A DNA stretch of 64,000 nt from Jannaschia seohaensis (lineage in GTDB: Bacteria; Pseudomonadota; Alphaproteobacteria; Rhodobacterales; Rhodobacteraceae), in assembly GCF_900116765.1 (NCBI RefSeq), contig NZ_UETC01000011.1:59842-123841 (forward strand), written 5' to 3'. Shown here in pieces: positions 44,859 through 55,246 of the stretch; the stretch's first letter is position 1; the number at the start of each line of letters is the position of its first letter. A program made the translations under genes and the position numbers. The notes under the pieces are model-generated. The model saw only the letters and a list, made by a program, of their open reading frames with translations, did no database searches and was not told the origin of the DNA.

Positions 44859-45626
44859 ATGACTGCCCCCACCTATCCCGACCTCCGCGACGCCTCGGTC
44901 TTCATCACCGGCGGCGGCTCCGGCATCGGCGCCAGCCTGACCGAGGGGTTCCTGCGCCAGGGGGCCCGCGTCGCTTTCATCGGCCGCTCCGACGCCAGCG
45001 CCTTCGTCGATGAGATGGAGCAGGCCACCGGCAATCGCCCGCTCTTCCTCCAGGGCGACGTCACCGACATCGCCGGCCTGCGGGCCGCGATGGACCGGGC
45101 GGCCGAGGCGCATGGCACCATCACCCGCCTCGTCAACAACGCGGCCAACGACCAGCGCCACAAGACGCTGGAGGTCGACGAAGCGTTCTACGACTGGTCT
45201 CAGTCGATCAACCTCAAGTCCTATTTCTTCGCCTGCCAGCACGCGATCCGGGGGATGCAGGCGGCGGGGGGCGGCCATATCGTCAATTTCAGCTCGATTT
45301 CCTACATGATGGGGAATGCGGGATACCCGATCTACACCGCTTCCAATGGCGGCATCACCGCCATGTCGCGCAGCCTTGCGCGGGAGTTCGGGCCCGACGG
45401 CATCCGCGTCAATGCCCTGGCCCCCGGCTGGGTGCTGACCCAGAAACAGCTCGACATGTGGGCCGACCCCGAGGGCCTCGCCGCCCATCTCGACCGGCAA
45501 TGCCTGAAGGAGCACCTGAAGCCCGAGGACATCGTGAACCCGACCCTGTTCCTCGCCTCCGACGCGTCCCGTATGATGACCGGACAGGCCATGGTCGTCG
45601 ATGGCGGCGTCGTGGTAACGGGGTAG
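44859..45626 (+). CDS. SDR oxidoreductase, probable D-galactose 1-dehydrogenase, with Lys-to-Asn change in the active site
   Basis: 255 aa; GAAAGG before the ATG. Classical SDR: cofactor motif 'TGGGSGIG' (18-25), 'NNAAND', catalytic Ser in 'NFSSISY' and Tyr159, but the YxxxK motif reads Y159-T-A-S-N163 (codon AAT at 45345-45347), so the usual lysine is absent. 'NGG' otherwise follows the SDR pattern YxASKxG. From position before dgoK, dgoA and a lactonase it should oxidise galactose to galactonolactone; the changed residue leaves activity open. Confidence 0.8.
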   Translation: MTAPTYPDLRDASVFITGGGSGIGASLTEGFLRQGARVAFIGRSDASAFVDEMEQATGNRPLFLQGDVTDIAGLRAAMDRAAEAHGTITRLVNNAANDQRHKTLEVDEAFYDWSQSINLKSYFFACQHAIRGMQAAGGGHIVNFSSISYMMGNAGYPIYTASNGGITAMSRSLAREFGPDGIRVNALAPGWVLTQKQLDMWADPEGLAAHLDRQCLKEHLKPEDIVNPTLFLASDASRMMTGQAMVVDGGVVVTG

Positions 45627-45627
45627 C

Positions 45628-46500
45628 ATGACCCGCTGGATCGCCGTCGATTGGGGCACGAGTACCCTGCGCGCCACGCTGATGCCCGACCGGGAGACCC
45701 GGGCCAGCGGCAAGGGCATGGGCGTGCTCGCCCCCGGCGCCTTCGAGGCCGCGTTGCTGGAGCTGGTCGGCGACTGGATCGAGGGGCCGACCCGGATCGT
45801 GGCGTGCGGCATGGTCGGCGCGCGGCAAGGCTGGGCCGAGGCGCCCTATGCCGCCCTGCCCGCCAAGCCGCTGGGCGCGGGGCTGACACGCGTGGCGACG
45901 CAGGACGCCCGGCTCGATGTCCGCATCGTGCCTGGCCTGAAGCAGACCGCCCCCCACCCGGACGTCATGCGCGGAGAGGAGACGCAGATCGCGGGCATCC
46001 TGGCCGAAAAGCCCGATTTCGACGGGATCGCCTGCCTGCCCGGAACCCACACCAAATGGGCCCATCTCTCGGCCGGTGAGGTGATCAGCTTCCGCACGGT
46101 GATGACCGGAGAACTCTTCGCCACCCTCTCGACCCACACCGTCCTGCGCCATTCCCTGACCGGTGACGGCTGGGAAGAGGCGCCCTTCCTGGAAGCGGTC
46201 TCCGACGCGCTCTCCCGCCCCGAGACGCTGGCTGCGCGCCTGTTCGAACTCCGTGCCGCGGATCTGCTCTATGGACAGGATGCCGCCATCGCCCGCTCCA
46301 TCCTCTCCGGCCTGTTGATCGGGGCGGAGCTGGCCGCGACCCGGCCCTGGTGGCTGGGCCGCGACGTGGTCATCACCGGCTCCGAGCGCACGACCCGCGC
46401 CTACGATGCCGCGCTACGCGCGCAGGGACTCATCCCGAAACTTCTGCCGGCCGAGGCCATGACTCTCGCCGGACTGACCGCCGCCAAGGACTTGCCATGA
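45628..46500 (+). CDS. dgoK: 2-dehydro-3-deoxygalactonokinase
   Basis: 290 aa, DgoK family of ASKHA kinases: 'IAVDWGTSTLRA' (phosphate-1 motif), 'CGMVGARQGW', 'GEETQIAGIL', 'LPGTHTKWA' and 'LSGLLIGAEL'. Phosphorylates 2-keto-3-deoxy-galactonate at C6 in the De Ley-Doudoroff pathway. Starts one base after the SDR stop; its own stop overlaps dgoA by ATGA. Confidence 0.93.
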   Translation: MTRWIAVDWGTSTLRATLMPDRETRASGKGMGVLAPGAFEAALLELVGDWIEGPTRIVACGMVGARQGWAEAPYAALPAKPLGAGLTRVATQDARLDVRIVPGLKQTAPHPDVMRGEETQIAGILAEKPDFDGIACLPGTHTKWAHLSAGEVISFRTVMTGELFATLSTHTVLRHSLTGDGWEEAPFLEAVSDALSRPETLAARLFELRAADLLYGQDAAIARSILSGLLIGAELAATRPWWLGRDVVITGSERTTRAYDAALRAQGLIPKLLPAEAMTLAGLTAAKDLP

Positions 46501-47102
46501 CCCGACCGCTCATCGCCATCCTGCGCGGGATCGCGCCAGACCAGGCCACCGAGGCCTGTGCCGCCCTGATCGAGGCGGGCATCACCACGATCGAGGTGCC
46601 GCTCAACTCGCCCGACCCGCTCCGCTCCATCCAGGCGATGGCCGAGGCCCATGGCGACCGTGCCAAGATCGGCGCGGGCACCGTCCTGACCGCCGGTCAG
46701 GTCGACGCGGTGGCCGATGCGGGTGGGCGCATCATCGTCTCGCCAGACGCCAATCCGGCCGTCATCGCTCGAACCGTCGCGCGCAAGCTGGAAAGCTGGC
46801 CCGGCGTGTTCACCCCCACCGAGGCCTTCGCCGCGATCCGCGCGGGCGCCACGGGGCTCAAGCTCTTCCCCGGCAGCATGGCCGGGCCCGGCGGGCTCAA
46901 GGCGATGCGCGCCGTGCTGCCGCCCGAGATCCCGGTCTATGCGGTGGGCGGCGCGGGGCCCGAGAACTTCGCCGACTGGATCGCCGCAGGGGCGGCGGGC
47001 TTCGGACTGGGCACAGCGCTCTATTCCCCTGGCATCTCCACCGAAGAGATCGCCGCCCGCGCCGCCGCCATCGTCGCCGCCTATGACGCGGTTGCAGCAT
47101 GA
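46497..47102 (+). CDS. dgoA: 2-dehydro-3-deoxy-6-phosphogalactonate aldolase
   Basis: 201 aa KDPG/KDPGal aldolase barrel. Catalytic E33 in 'TTIEVPLNS' and Schiff-base K122 in 'GATGLKLFPGS'; 'GAGTVLTAGQVD' and 'VSPDANPAVI' are family blocks. The 'VPLNSP' form after the glutamate is typical of DgoA rather than Eda. Splits KDPGal to pyruvate and glyceraldehyde-3-phosphate. Confidence 0.92.
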   Translation: MTRPLIAILRGIAPDQATEACAALIEAGITTIEVPLNSPDPLRSIQAMAEAHGDRAKIGAGTVLTAGQVDAVADAGGRIIVSPDANPAVIARTVARKLESWPGVFTPTEAFAAIRAGATGLKLFPGSMAGPGGLKAMRAVLPPEIPVYAVGGAGPENFADWIAAGAAGFGLGTALYSPGISTEEIAARAAAIVAAYDAVAA

Positions 47103-47965
47103 TCGCCGCGCGGATCTACGACGAGACGGTCTGCCGCTTGGGCGAGGGCCCGCTCTGGCACCCGGAGCGCGAGCAATTGTTCTGGTTCGACATTCTCGAG
47201 TCGACCCTGCTGACCCGCGAAGGCGACGAAACCCGCCGCCTCCCCGCCCCGGAGATGGTGAGCGCGGCAGGCTGGGTCGACCGCGACACGCTGTTCGTCG
47301 CGGGCGAAACCGGGATCTGGCGCCTCGACATTCCTTCGTGCCGCTTCGACCGGCTGGCGGAACTGGAGGCCGACAACCCCGTCACCCGCTCCAATGACGG
47401 CCGCGCCGACCCGGTGGGCGGATTTTGGATCGGGACCATGGGGAAACAGGCCGAACCGGGCGCGGGCGCGATCTACCGCTATTTCCGGGGTGAGATCCGC
47501 AAGCTCTTTCAGGACCTGACGATCCCGAACACGATCTGCTTCTCCCCTGACGGGCTGACAGCCTATTTCGCAGACACCCATCTCGGCGTCGTCTGGCGTC
47601 AGCCGATCGACCGGGCCGGCTGGCCCTCCGGCAAGCCCGAGGTCTTCGCCGATTTCTCGGGCGTGGGCCTCGCGCCCGACGGGGCCGTCTGCGACGCCGA
47701 GGGCAACCTGTGGATCGCGCAATGGGGCGCATGGCGCGTGGCCTGCCACGGACCGGACGGCAGCTTCCGTCGGGCGCTCTCCTGCGGGGCGGCGCACACG
47801 ACCTGCCCGGCCTTCGGCGGACCAGACCTGACCCGGATGTTCGTCACCTCCGCCACGCAGGGCGTGCCGGTGGAGTCCCTGGCAAATCAGCCTGGCGCCG
47901 GGCGCACCTGGGTCGCGGATCTGGGCGTCGCCGGCCAGCCCGAGCACCGCGTGGTGCTGCCATGA
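47099..47965 (+). CDS. SMP-30/gluconolactonase-family sugar lactonase (probable galactonolactonase)
   Basis: 288 aa six-bladed propeller; ATGA overlaps on both sides. Metal-site motifs: 'LGEGPLWHPEREQLFWFDI' (Glu17-type ligand), 'NDGRADPVGGFWIGTMG' (N and D ligands) and 'TIPNTICFSPDGLTAYFADT'. Hydrolyses aldonolactones; in this operon it most probably opens D-galactono-1,4-lactone made by the SDR. Confidence 0.9.
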   Translation: MIAARIYDETVCRLGEGPLWHPEREQLFWFDILESTLLTREGDETRRLPAPEMVSAAGWVDRDTLFVAGETGIWRLDIPSCRFDRLAELEADNPVTRSNDGRADPVGGFWIGTMGKQAEPGAGAIYRYFRGEIRKLFQDLTIPNTICFSPDGLTAYFADTHLGVVWRQPIDRAGWPSGKPEVFADFSGVGLAPDGAVCDAEGNLWIAQWGAWRVACHGPDGSFRRALSCGAAHTTCPAFGGPDLTRMFVTSATQGVPVESLANQPGAGRTWVADLGVAGQPEHRVVLP

Positions 47966-49857
47966 CGCGGACCCTGGGCACCTGTTATTACCCGGAGCAC
48001 TGGCCCGAGGCCTGGTGGCCGGAGGACGCGCGCCGCATGGCCGATCTGGGCCTGACCTGGGTCCGCATCGGCGAATTCGCCTGGTCGAAGATCGAGCCCG
48101 CGCCGGGCGCGTTGCGCTGGGACTGGCTGGACCGCGCGGTCGACGTGCTCACCGGCGCGGGGCTGCGCGTCGTCATGGGCACGCCGACCGCCACACCGCC
48201 GCGCTGGATGCTGACCAAGCATCCCGACATGCTGGCCGTCGACGCCCAGGGGCACCCGCGCGGCTTCGGCTCCCGCCGGCATTACTGCTTCAGCCATCGC
48301 GGCTACCGCAAGGAAGCGGTGCGCATCGCCACGCTGATGGCCGAGCGCTACGGCGACCGGGTGGCGGCCTGGCAGACCGACAACGAATACGGCTGCCACG
48401 ACACCGTGCTCAGCTATTCCGACGCCGCCCGTGACGCCTTCCGCGACTGGCTGCGCCGCCGCTACCAGACGACGGATCAGCTCAACGCCGCCTGGGGCAA
48501 CGTGTTCTGGTCGATGGACTATGCCTCCTTCGACGAGATCGACCTGCCGAACCTCACCGTGACCGAGCCGAACCCCTCCCACGCGATGGCCTTCCGCCGT
48601 TTCGCCAGCGACGAGGTGGTGGCCTTCAACCGTGCCCAGGTGGACGCGATCCGCGCCCATTCCGATGCCCCCATCGCCCATAACTACATGGGCCGCGTGA
48701 CCGAGTTCGACCATTACGAAGTGGGCGCCGATCTCGATATCGCCTCCTGGGACAGCTACCCGATGGGGTTCCTTCTGGACCGGGTCGGCGCGTCTGAGGC
48801 GGATAAGCAGGCCTATCTCCGCCAGGGCGACCCCGATTTCCAGGCGTTCCACCACGACCTTTACCGCGCCGTCGGACGGGACCGCTGGTGGGTGATGGAG
48901 CAGCAGCCCGGACCGGTGAACTGGGCGCCCTGGAACCCCGCGCCTCTGCCCGGCATGGTGCGGCTCTGGTCCTGGGAGGCCTTCGCCCATGGGGCCGAGG
49001 CGGTCTGCTGGTTTCGCTGGCGCCAGGCGCCGATGGCGCAGGAGCAGCAGCATGCGGGGCTGTTGCGCCCCGACAGCGCCCCCGCTCAGGGCTTCCACGA
49101 GGCGGCGCAGGTCGCGCGCGAACTGGCCGAAGCCCCCGAGGTCGCGCCGGTCCGAGCGCCCGTCGCGCTGGTCTTCGACTACGCCTCGCAATGGGCCTGG
49201 GAGGTGCAGCCGCAGGGCCAGGGCTTCGACCATTTCGGCCTGTGCCTGGACCTCTATCGCGGGCTCCGGGGCCTGGGCCTGTCCGTCGATATCCTGCCTC
49301 CGGACAGCGCGGACCTGTCGGGCTATGCCCTGACGCTGGTGCCCGGCCTGCTGAATTTGAGCGACGCCCTGCGCGCCGCCATCGCCGCCGCGCCGGGCCT
49401 CGTCCTGACAGGCCCGCGCACCGACCTGAAATCGCCCGAGATCGCGATCCGCACACCGCTCGGCCCCGACCTGCCTGGCCTCCCAGCCCAATCGGTCATG
49501 GAGGAGACCTTCCCCGACCGGCGCCAGTTGGAACGGGGCGGGGCGATCAAGCTCTGGCTCGAACATCTCGAGACGGAGGCCGACGTGATCGAGCGGACCG
49601 CGGACGGCACCCCGGTCCTGCTGCGCGCCGGGCGACGCTTCCACCTGACCGGTTGGCCGGACCGTGACGCGGCGCGGCGCCTGCTGGGCATGCTGGCGCG
49701 GGAAGCGGGGCTGGGAACGATCGAACTGCCCGACGGGCTGCGCGTGCGCGACACGGGAACGGAGCGCTTCGTCTTCAACTATGCGGCCCACCCGCAGGAG
49801 TTCGAGGGCCACCTCATCGCGGCGGCGGATCTCCTCAGGCTCCCGCGCCCATCCTGA
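47962..49857 (+). CDS. Beta-galactosidase (GH42)
   Basis: 631 aa, no signal peptide. GH42 barrel opening 'CYYPEHWPEAWW'; acid/base E142 in 'WQTDNEYGCHDT', nucleophile E313 in 'WWVMEQQPGPVNW'; then the trimerisation domain and a small C-terminal beta domain. Hydrolyses beta-galactosides in the cytoplasm. Last gene of the island; its 3' end overlaps the convergent gap gene by 23 bases. Confidence 0.94.
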   Translation: MTRTLGTCYYPEHWPEAWWPEDARRMADLGLTWVRIGEFAWSKIEPAPGALRWDWLDRAVDVLTGAGLRVVMGTPTATPPRWMLTKHPDMLAVDAQGHPRGFGSRRHYCFSHRGYRKEAVRIATLMAERYGDRVAAWQTDNEYGCHDTVLSYSDAARDAFRDWLRRRYQTTDQLNAAWGNVFWSMDYASFDEIDLPNLTVTEPNPSHAMAFRRFASDEVVAFNRAQVDAIRAHSDAPIAHNYMGRVTEFDHYEVGADLDIASWDSYPMGFLLDRVGASEADKQAYLRQGDPDFQAFHHDLYRAVGRDRWWVMEQQPGPVNWAPWNPAPLPGMVRLWSWEAFAHGAEAVCWFRWRQAPMAQEQQHAGLLRPDSAPAQGFHEAAQVARELAEAPEVAPVRAPVALVFDYASQWAWEVQPQGQGFDHFGLCLDLYRGLRGLGLSVDILPPDSADLSGYALTLVPGLLNLSDALRAAIAAAPGLVLTGPRTDLKSPEIAIRTPLGPDLPGLPAQSVMEETFPDRRQLERGGAIKLWLEHLETEADVIERTADGTPVLLRAGRRFHLTGWPDRDAARRLLGMLAREAGLGTIELPDGLRVRDTGTERFVFNYAAHPQEFEGHLIAAADLLRLPRPS

Positions 49858-50818
49858 GCGCCATCTCGATCATACGGTTGGCGAAGCCCCATTCGTTGTC
49901 ATACCAGCCGAAGACCCGGATCAGCCCGCCCGCGGCGGCCCGGGTCTCGGCGGGCATGTGGATGAGGCTCTCGGGGCGGCCACGCAGATCGGACGAGACG
50001 ACCGGATCCCGCTCCACCCCGATGACGCCGCCCGCCCCGGCAATGGCGGCGTTCGCCTCATCGGGCGTGACCGCCCTCTTCGGCAGGAAGACGAGATCCA
50101 CAGCCGACACACTGGCCACAGGCACCCGGACCGACTGACAGGGCACCCGGCCCGCGAGATGCGGCAAGACCTGGGCCACGAGCCGTCCCGCGCTGGTCGT
50201 CGTCGGCACCATCGACAGCGCCGCCGCCCGGCTGCGCGCGGGCGGCCCGCCCATCGCCATGTCCACGGTCGGCTGGCTGCCGGTATAGCAATGGATCGTC
50301 GTCATCGACCCGCTCTCGATCCCGAAGGCCCGGTCCAGCACCGCCAGCAGCGGCGCGACCGCATTTGTCGTGCAGGAGGCGTTGGAGACGATCCGGTGAT
50401 CGGAGCGCAGCTCGCCCTCATTGGCCCCCAGCACGATGGTCGCATCCGCGATCCCGGATGGGCCAGACATCAGGACGCGGCCCGCCCCCGCAAGCAATCC
50501 GCGCTCGGCCTCGGCGCGCTGTTCGGTGCGGCCGGTGCATTCGAGCACGACATCGACCCCGGCCAGCGACAGGGTCCGCAGATCCGGCGTGCGGTGGAAC
50601 GGGATCGCGCGGCCCGCGACACGTAGCACCGCGTCGCCCCCCCGCACCTCACCCGGATAGGGCCCGAACACGCTGTCATAGCGGAAGAGATAGGCGCAGG
50701 TCTCTAGCGGCGCGATGTCATTGATGCCCACGACCTCCAGATCCGGCCCCGCCCCGGCCAGATGCGCCCTGAGGATCGACCGGCCGATCCGCCCGAACCC
50801 GTTGATGAAAACCTTCAT
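49835..50818 (-). CDS. gap: Glyceraldehyde-3-phosphate dehydrogenase
   Basis: 327 aa from ATG 50818 (an in-frame ATG three codons earlier is possible). 'INGFGRIGRSI' cofactor motif, catalytic C149 in 'SNASCTTNAVAPL' and His in the 'MTTIHCYTG' strand, 'RVPVASVSAVDLVF', 'WYDNEWGFANRM'. The mid-part ('MSGPSGIADATIVLGANE') departs from typical housekeeping GAPDHs, so it may be a paralogue with a special role or a GapB-like enzyme. Converges with GH42; follows the lectin-type gene on its strand. Confidence 0.88.
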   Translation of the reverse strand: MKVFINGFGRIGRSILRAHLAGAGPDLEVVGINDIAPLETCAYLFRYDSVFGPYPGEVRGGDAVLRVAGRAIPFHRTPDLRTLSLAGVDVVLECTGRTEQRAEAERGLLAGAGRVLMSGPSGIADATIVLGANEGELRSDHRIVSNASCTTNAVAPLLAVLDRAFGIESGSMTTIHCYTGSQPTVDMAMGGPPARSRAAALSMVPTTTSAGRLVAQVLPHLAGRVPCQSVRVPVASVSAVDLVFLPKRAVTPDEANAAIAGAGGVIGVERDPVVSSDLRGRPESLIHMPAETRAAAGGLIRVFGWYDNEWGFANRMIEMALRMGAGA

Positions 50819-50867
50819 GGCCGCCATAGACCGCGCCCCGCGCGCGGCTGTCAAAGGCGGATGCGTA

Positions 50868-51218
50868 TCAATACAAGTCCCACTCGTCCGAACCGGCCAC
50901 CTCTCCGATGGCGCTCCAGTCGGCCCGGAGGCGCGCCAGACGACTGTCGCCCCAGGTCTTCAGAATCAACTCCGCCCCCTCGCGCGTGACCTCGCCATGG
51001 CTCAGGTCCAGACGGAGATTCGCGGAACTGTCGATATCGAGCAGCGCAAGGCCGGTCATGAGCGCGGGCGGCGACCGGAACGGTTCGGAGAAGGTCACGC
51101 GGCAGCGAACCTCACGCGGCCCCTCGCCAACCCACATCGGACCGCCCTCGGCGAAATCCGAAAACAGCATTTCAGAGCCCTGATCGATCCCGATCATATG
51201 GTTACGAAGTCGCCGCAT
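50868..51218 (-). CDS. H-type lectin domain protein
   Basis: 116 aa from ATG 51218 with GGGGAGAGG upstream. Blocks 'GIDQGSEMLFSDF', 'REVRCRVTFSEPF', 'DIDSSANLRLDLS', 'LILKTWGDSRLARLRADW' and the end 'SDEWDLY' form the six-strand H-type (discoidin/HPA-like) lectin fold known in Rhodobacterales. Binds sugar in eukaryotic relatives; role in bacteria unknown. Lies downstream of the atp cluster beyond a terminator. Confidence 0.82.
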   Translation of the reverse strand: MRRLRNHMIGIDQGSEMLFSDFAEGGPMWVGEGPREVRCRVTFSEPFRSPPALMTGLALLDIDSSANLRLDLSHGEVTREGAELILKTWGDSRLARLRADWSAIGEVAGSDEWDLY

Positions 51219-51247
51219 CGGCCTCTCCCCAAATGGCCCCAAAACCG

Positions 51248-51278
51248 CAAAGGCCCCGCGCAATGCACGGGGCCTTTG
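51248..51278 (-). terminator. Terminator after atpC
   Basis: Arms CAAAGGCCCCG (51248-51258) and CGGGGCCTTTG (51268-51278) around a nine-base loop, 20 bases past the atpC stop. The minus-strand continuation is CGGTTTTGG, a short U run. Confidence 0.8.
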
Positions 51279-51297
51279 GAAAATTTACCGGATCGCC

Positions 51298-51720
51298 TCA
51301 GAGGCTGGACGCGTCCGCGCTCAGTCCGATATGGCCACCCATCGCGACCATGTCGGCGACCAGCTTGGCCGCGGCGTCGACGGCGCCTTCGGCCCCGCCT
51401 GCCTCGTGGGCTTCCTTATGAGCCTGCTTCGCTTCGGCGAGCCATTCGTCCAGGACCTCTTGGGTGACGTCCGAGACATGCAGCGCCCGCTCGGCCAGGA
51501 CGGTGACGCCCGCGCCGATCTCGGCAAAGCCGCCGGTGACGGCATAGCTGTCCTCGGTGCCACCGGCCTCGACGGTCAGGATGCCGGGACGCAGCGAGGT
51601 GATGGTCGGCGCGTGGTCGGCCATCGCGGTCATGTCCCCTTCCGTTCCGGGCAGGCGCACGGCGGTCGCGTCCTCCGTCGACGTCAGCCTGCGCTCGGGG
51701 GAGACGAGTTCGAACTTCAT
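51298..51720 (-). CDS. atpC: F1 ATP synthase epsilon subunit
   Basis: 140 aa. N-terminal beta-sandwich with 'LVSPERRLTSTEDATAVRLPGTEGDMT' in the usual place, 'TGGFAEIGAGVTVLAERA', then a shortened, Ala-rich C-terminal helical part. Central-stalk subunit that regulates F1. It is not directly behind atpD: an SGNH gene and a strong terminator intervene, so atpC must be transcribed with the SGNH gene or by leak-through. Confidence 0.93.
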   Translation of the reverse strand: MKFELVSPERRLTSTEDATAVRLPGTEGDMTAMADHAPTITSLRPGILTVEAGGTEDSYAVTGGFAEIGAGVTVLAERALHVSDVTQEVLDEWLAEAKQAHKEAHEAGGAEGAVDAAAKLVADMVAMGGHIGLSADASSL

Positions 51721-51748
51721 GGATCAACTCCTGACGGTTTGGTGCGGT

Positions 51749-52831
51749 CTACCCTTGCTGGGGCACGGCTTCAAGTTGCTCCGGCGGCGCGGCCGGCACT
51801 TCCAGCAGGAGACCCTGGAGACCGAATTTCGCCTCCAACTGCTGCCCCGGCCGGGACGGCAGGAAGTTCGAGGCCGCATGGGATCGCACGGCGCCGGAAT
51901 ACTGGACGCCGACCCGCGCGCCCGCGGGCACGGGCAAGCCTTCCCCCAGCAGCGATTCGACGGGGACGAGACGCAGTTGCGGGTTGATCTTGCCCGCCCG
52001 GGGCGAGGTCATGAGATGCACCGTGTTCCGCCGCGCCATGACCGCGATGGGCCCCGCGCGCAGATAGCAGAGCCCCGCGACGCCGAGCAGCCGCGCATCG
52101 ACCTCCAGCGGATCGGCCAGGGCCGGCCCCTCCCCGACCATGTGATAGTCGATGCTGAGCAGGCTGTTGGTGAAGGTCCGACGCTCGACCCCTTCGAAGC
52201 GGTCGAGGAAGACATGGGATACGTCGCGCTCGAGATGGAGCGGCGGCACGGAGGCCGGCGGCCGCGCCTCCTGCACCGCGCGGATGACGCAGTTCGCAAT
52301 GGTCCGGCTGGGGCGCCGGGCCCGGAAATGGAGCGGGTCGGAATAGAGCGCCTCGGCGGATCCGTCCACGAGGGCGAGAAGCCGCTCCGTCGCGTCGGCG
52401 ACCACGAGGTCGTAATGCGCGAAGAGCCGCGCGAGGCCCGCATAGTAATTGGCCGCCAGATCCCCGGTGAGGGCGTCGTGCTCGCGCAGGACGAGGGGGA
52501 CGAAGGCCAACCCGCGATGCAGGCATTCCCGGACGATGCGTTCGACATTGGCCAGCAGGACCTCGCAGGTCATGCGATCCTCGTAGCCTAGGTTGACGAC
52601 ATCGTTGATCGCGTATTCCCACACCACGACGGGGTTCTCGTCCGGCTGGGGCAAGGGCCCCTCGATCAGACGGCTTAGCCCCATGAGCGAACTGTTCGCC
52701 CCCGCCGACAGATTGCGTAGCGCGTAGCCATCCGACGCCCAGACCGCCCGATTCGCCAGCTCCTTCGTCCAGCCCGACGGCTTGACCGAGTTCGAGCCCC
52801 CGATCACGATGATCGACTTGCCCTTTCTCAT
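51749..52831 (-). CDS. SGNH/GDSL-type hydrolase inserted between atpD and atpC
   Basis: 360 aa from ATG 52831. SGNH blocks are all visible: 'IGGSNSV' (11-16, block I Ser), 'WEYAINDVVN' with N76-D77 (block III) and 'YSDPLHFRAR' with D165 and H168 (DxxH, block V). Residues 190-360 are a second beta-rich domain without assignment. No signal peptide. A GGAGG lies 13 bases before the ATG, rather far. It follows the atpD terminator and is 28 bases from atpC. Esterase/acyl-carbohydrate hydrolase is likely; link to ATP synthase unknown. Confidence 0.7.
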   Translation of the reverse strand: MRKGKSIIVIGGSNSVKPSGWTKELANRAVWASDGYALRNLSAGANSSLMGLSRLIEGPLPQPDENPVVVWEYAINDVVNLGYEDRMTCEVLLANVERIVRECLHRGLAFVPLVLREHDALTGDLAANYYAGLARLFAHYDLVVADATERLLALVDGSAEALYSDPLHFRARRPSRTIANCVIRAVQEARPPASVPPLHLERDVSHVFLDRFEGVERRTFTNSLLSIDYHMVGEGPALADPLEVDARLLGVAGLCYLRAGPIAVMARRNTVHLMTSPRAGKINPQLRLVPVESLLGEGLPVPAGARVGVQYSGAVRSHAASNFLPSRPGQQLEAKFGLQGLLLEVPAAPPEQLEAVPQQG

Positions 52832-52853
52832 CCTGCGCTGGTGGCCTCCGGGG

Positions 52854-52886
52854 AAAAAAACTGGCCCCGTGACAGAGGTCACGGGG
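52854..52886 (-). terminator. Strong intrinsic terminator directly after atpD
   Basis: Minus strand: CCCCGTGAC-CTCT-GTCACGGGG followed by CCAG and seven T. Plus coordinates: arms 52865-52873 and 52878-52886, A7 at 52854-52860. It stands 41 bases past the atpD stop and should stop most atpHAGD transcripts before the SGNH gene and atpC. Confidence 0.92.
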
Positions 52887-52926
52887 TCAGGAAAACGTCG
52901 TGTCTACACGGCGTCGCGGAGACGGT

Positions 52927-55237
<2,311 letters not shown>

Positions 55238-55246
55238 CGGACCACC

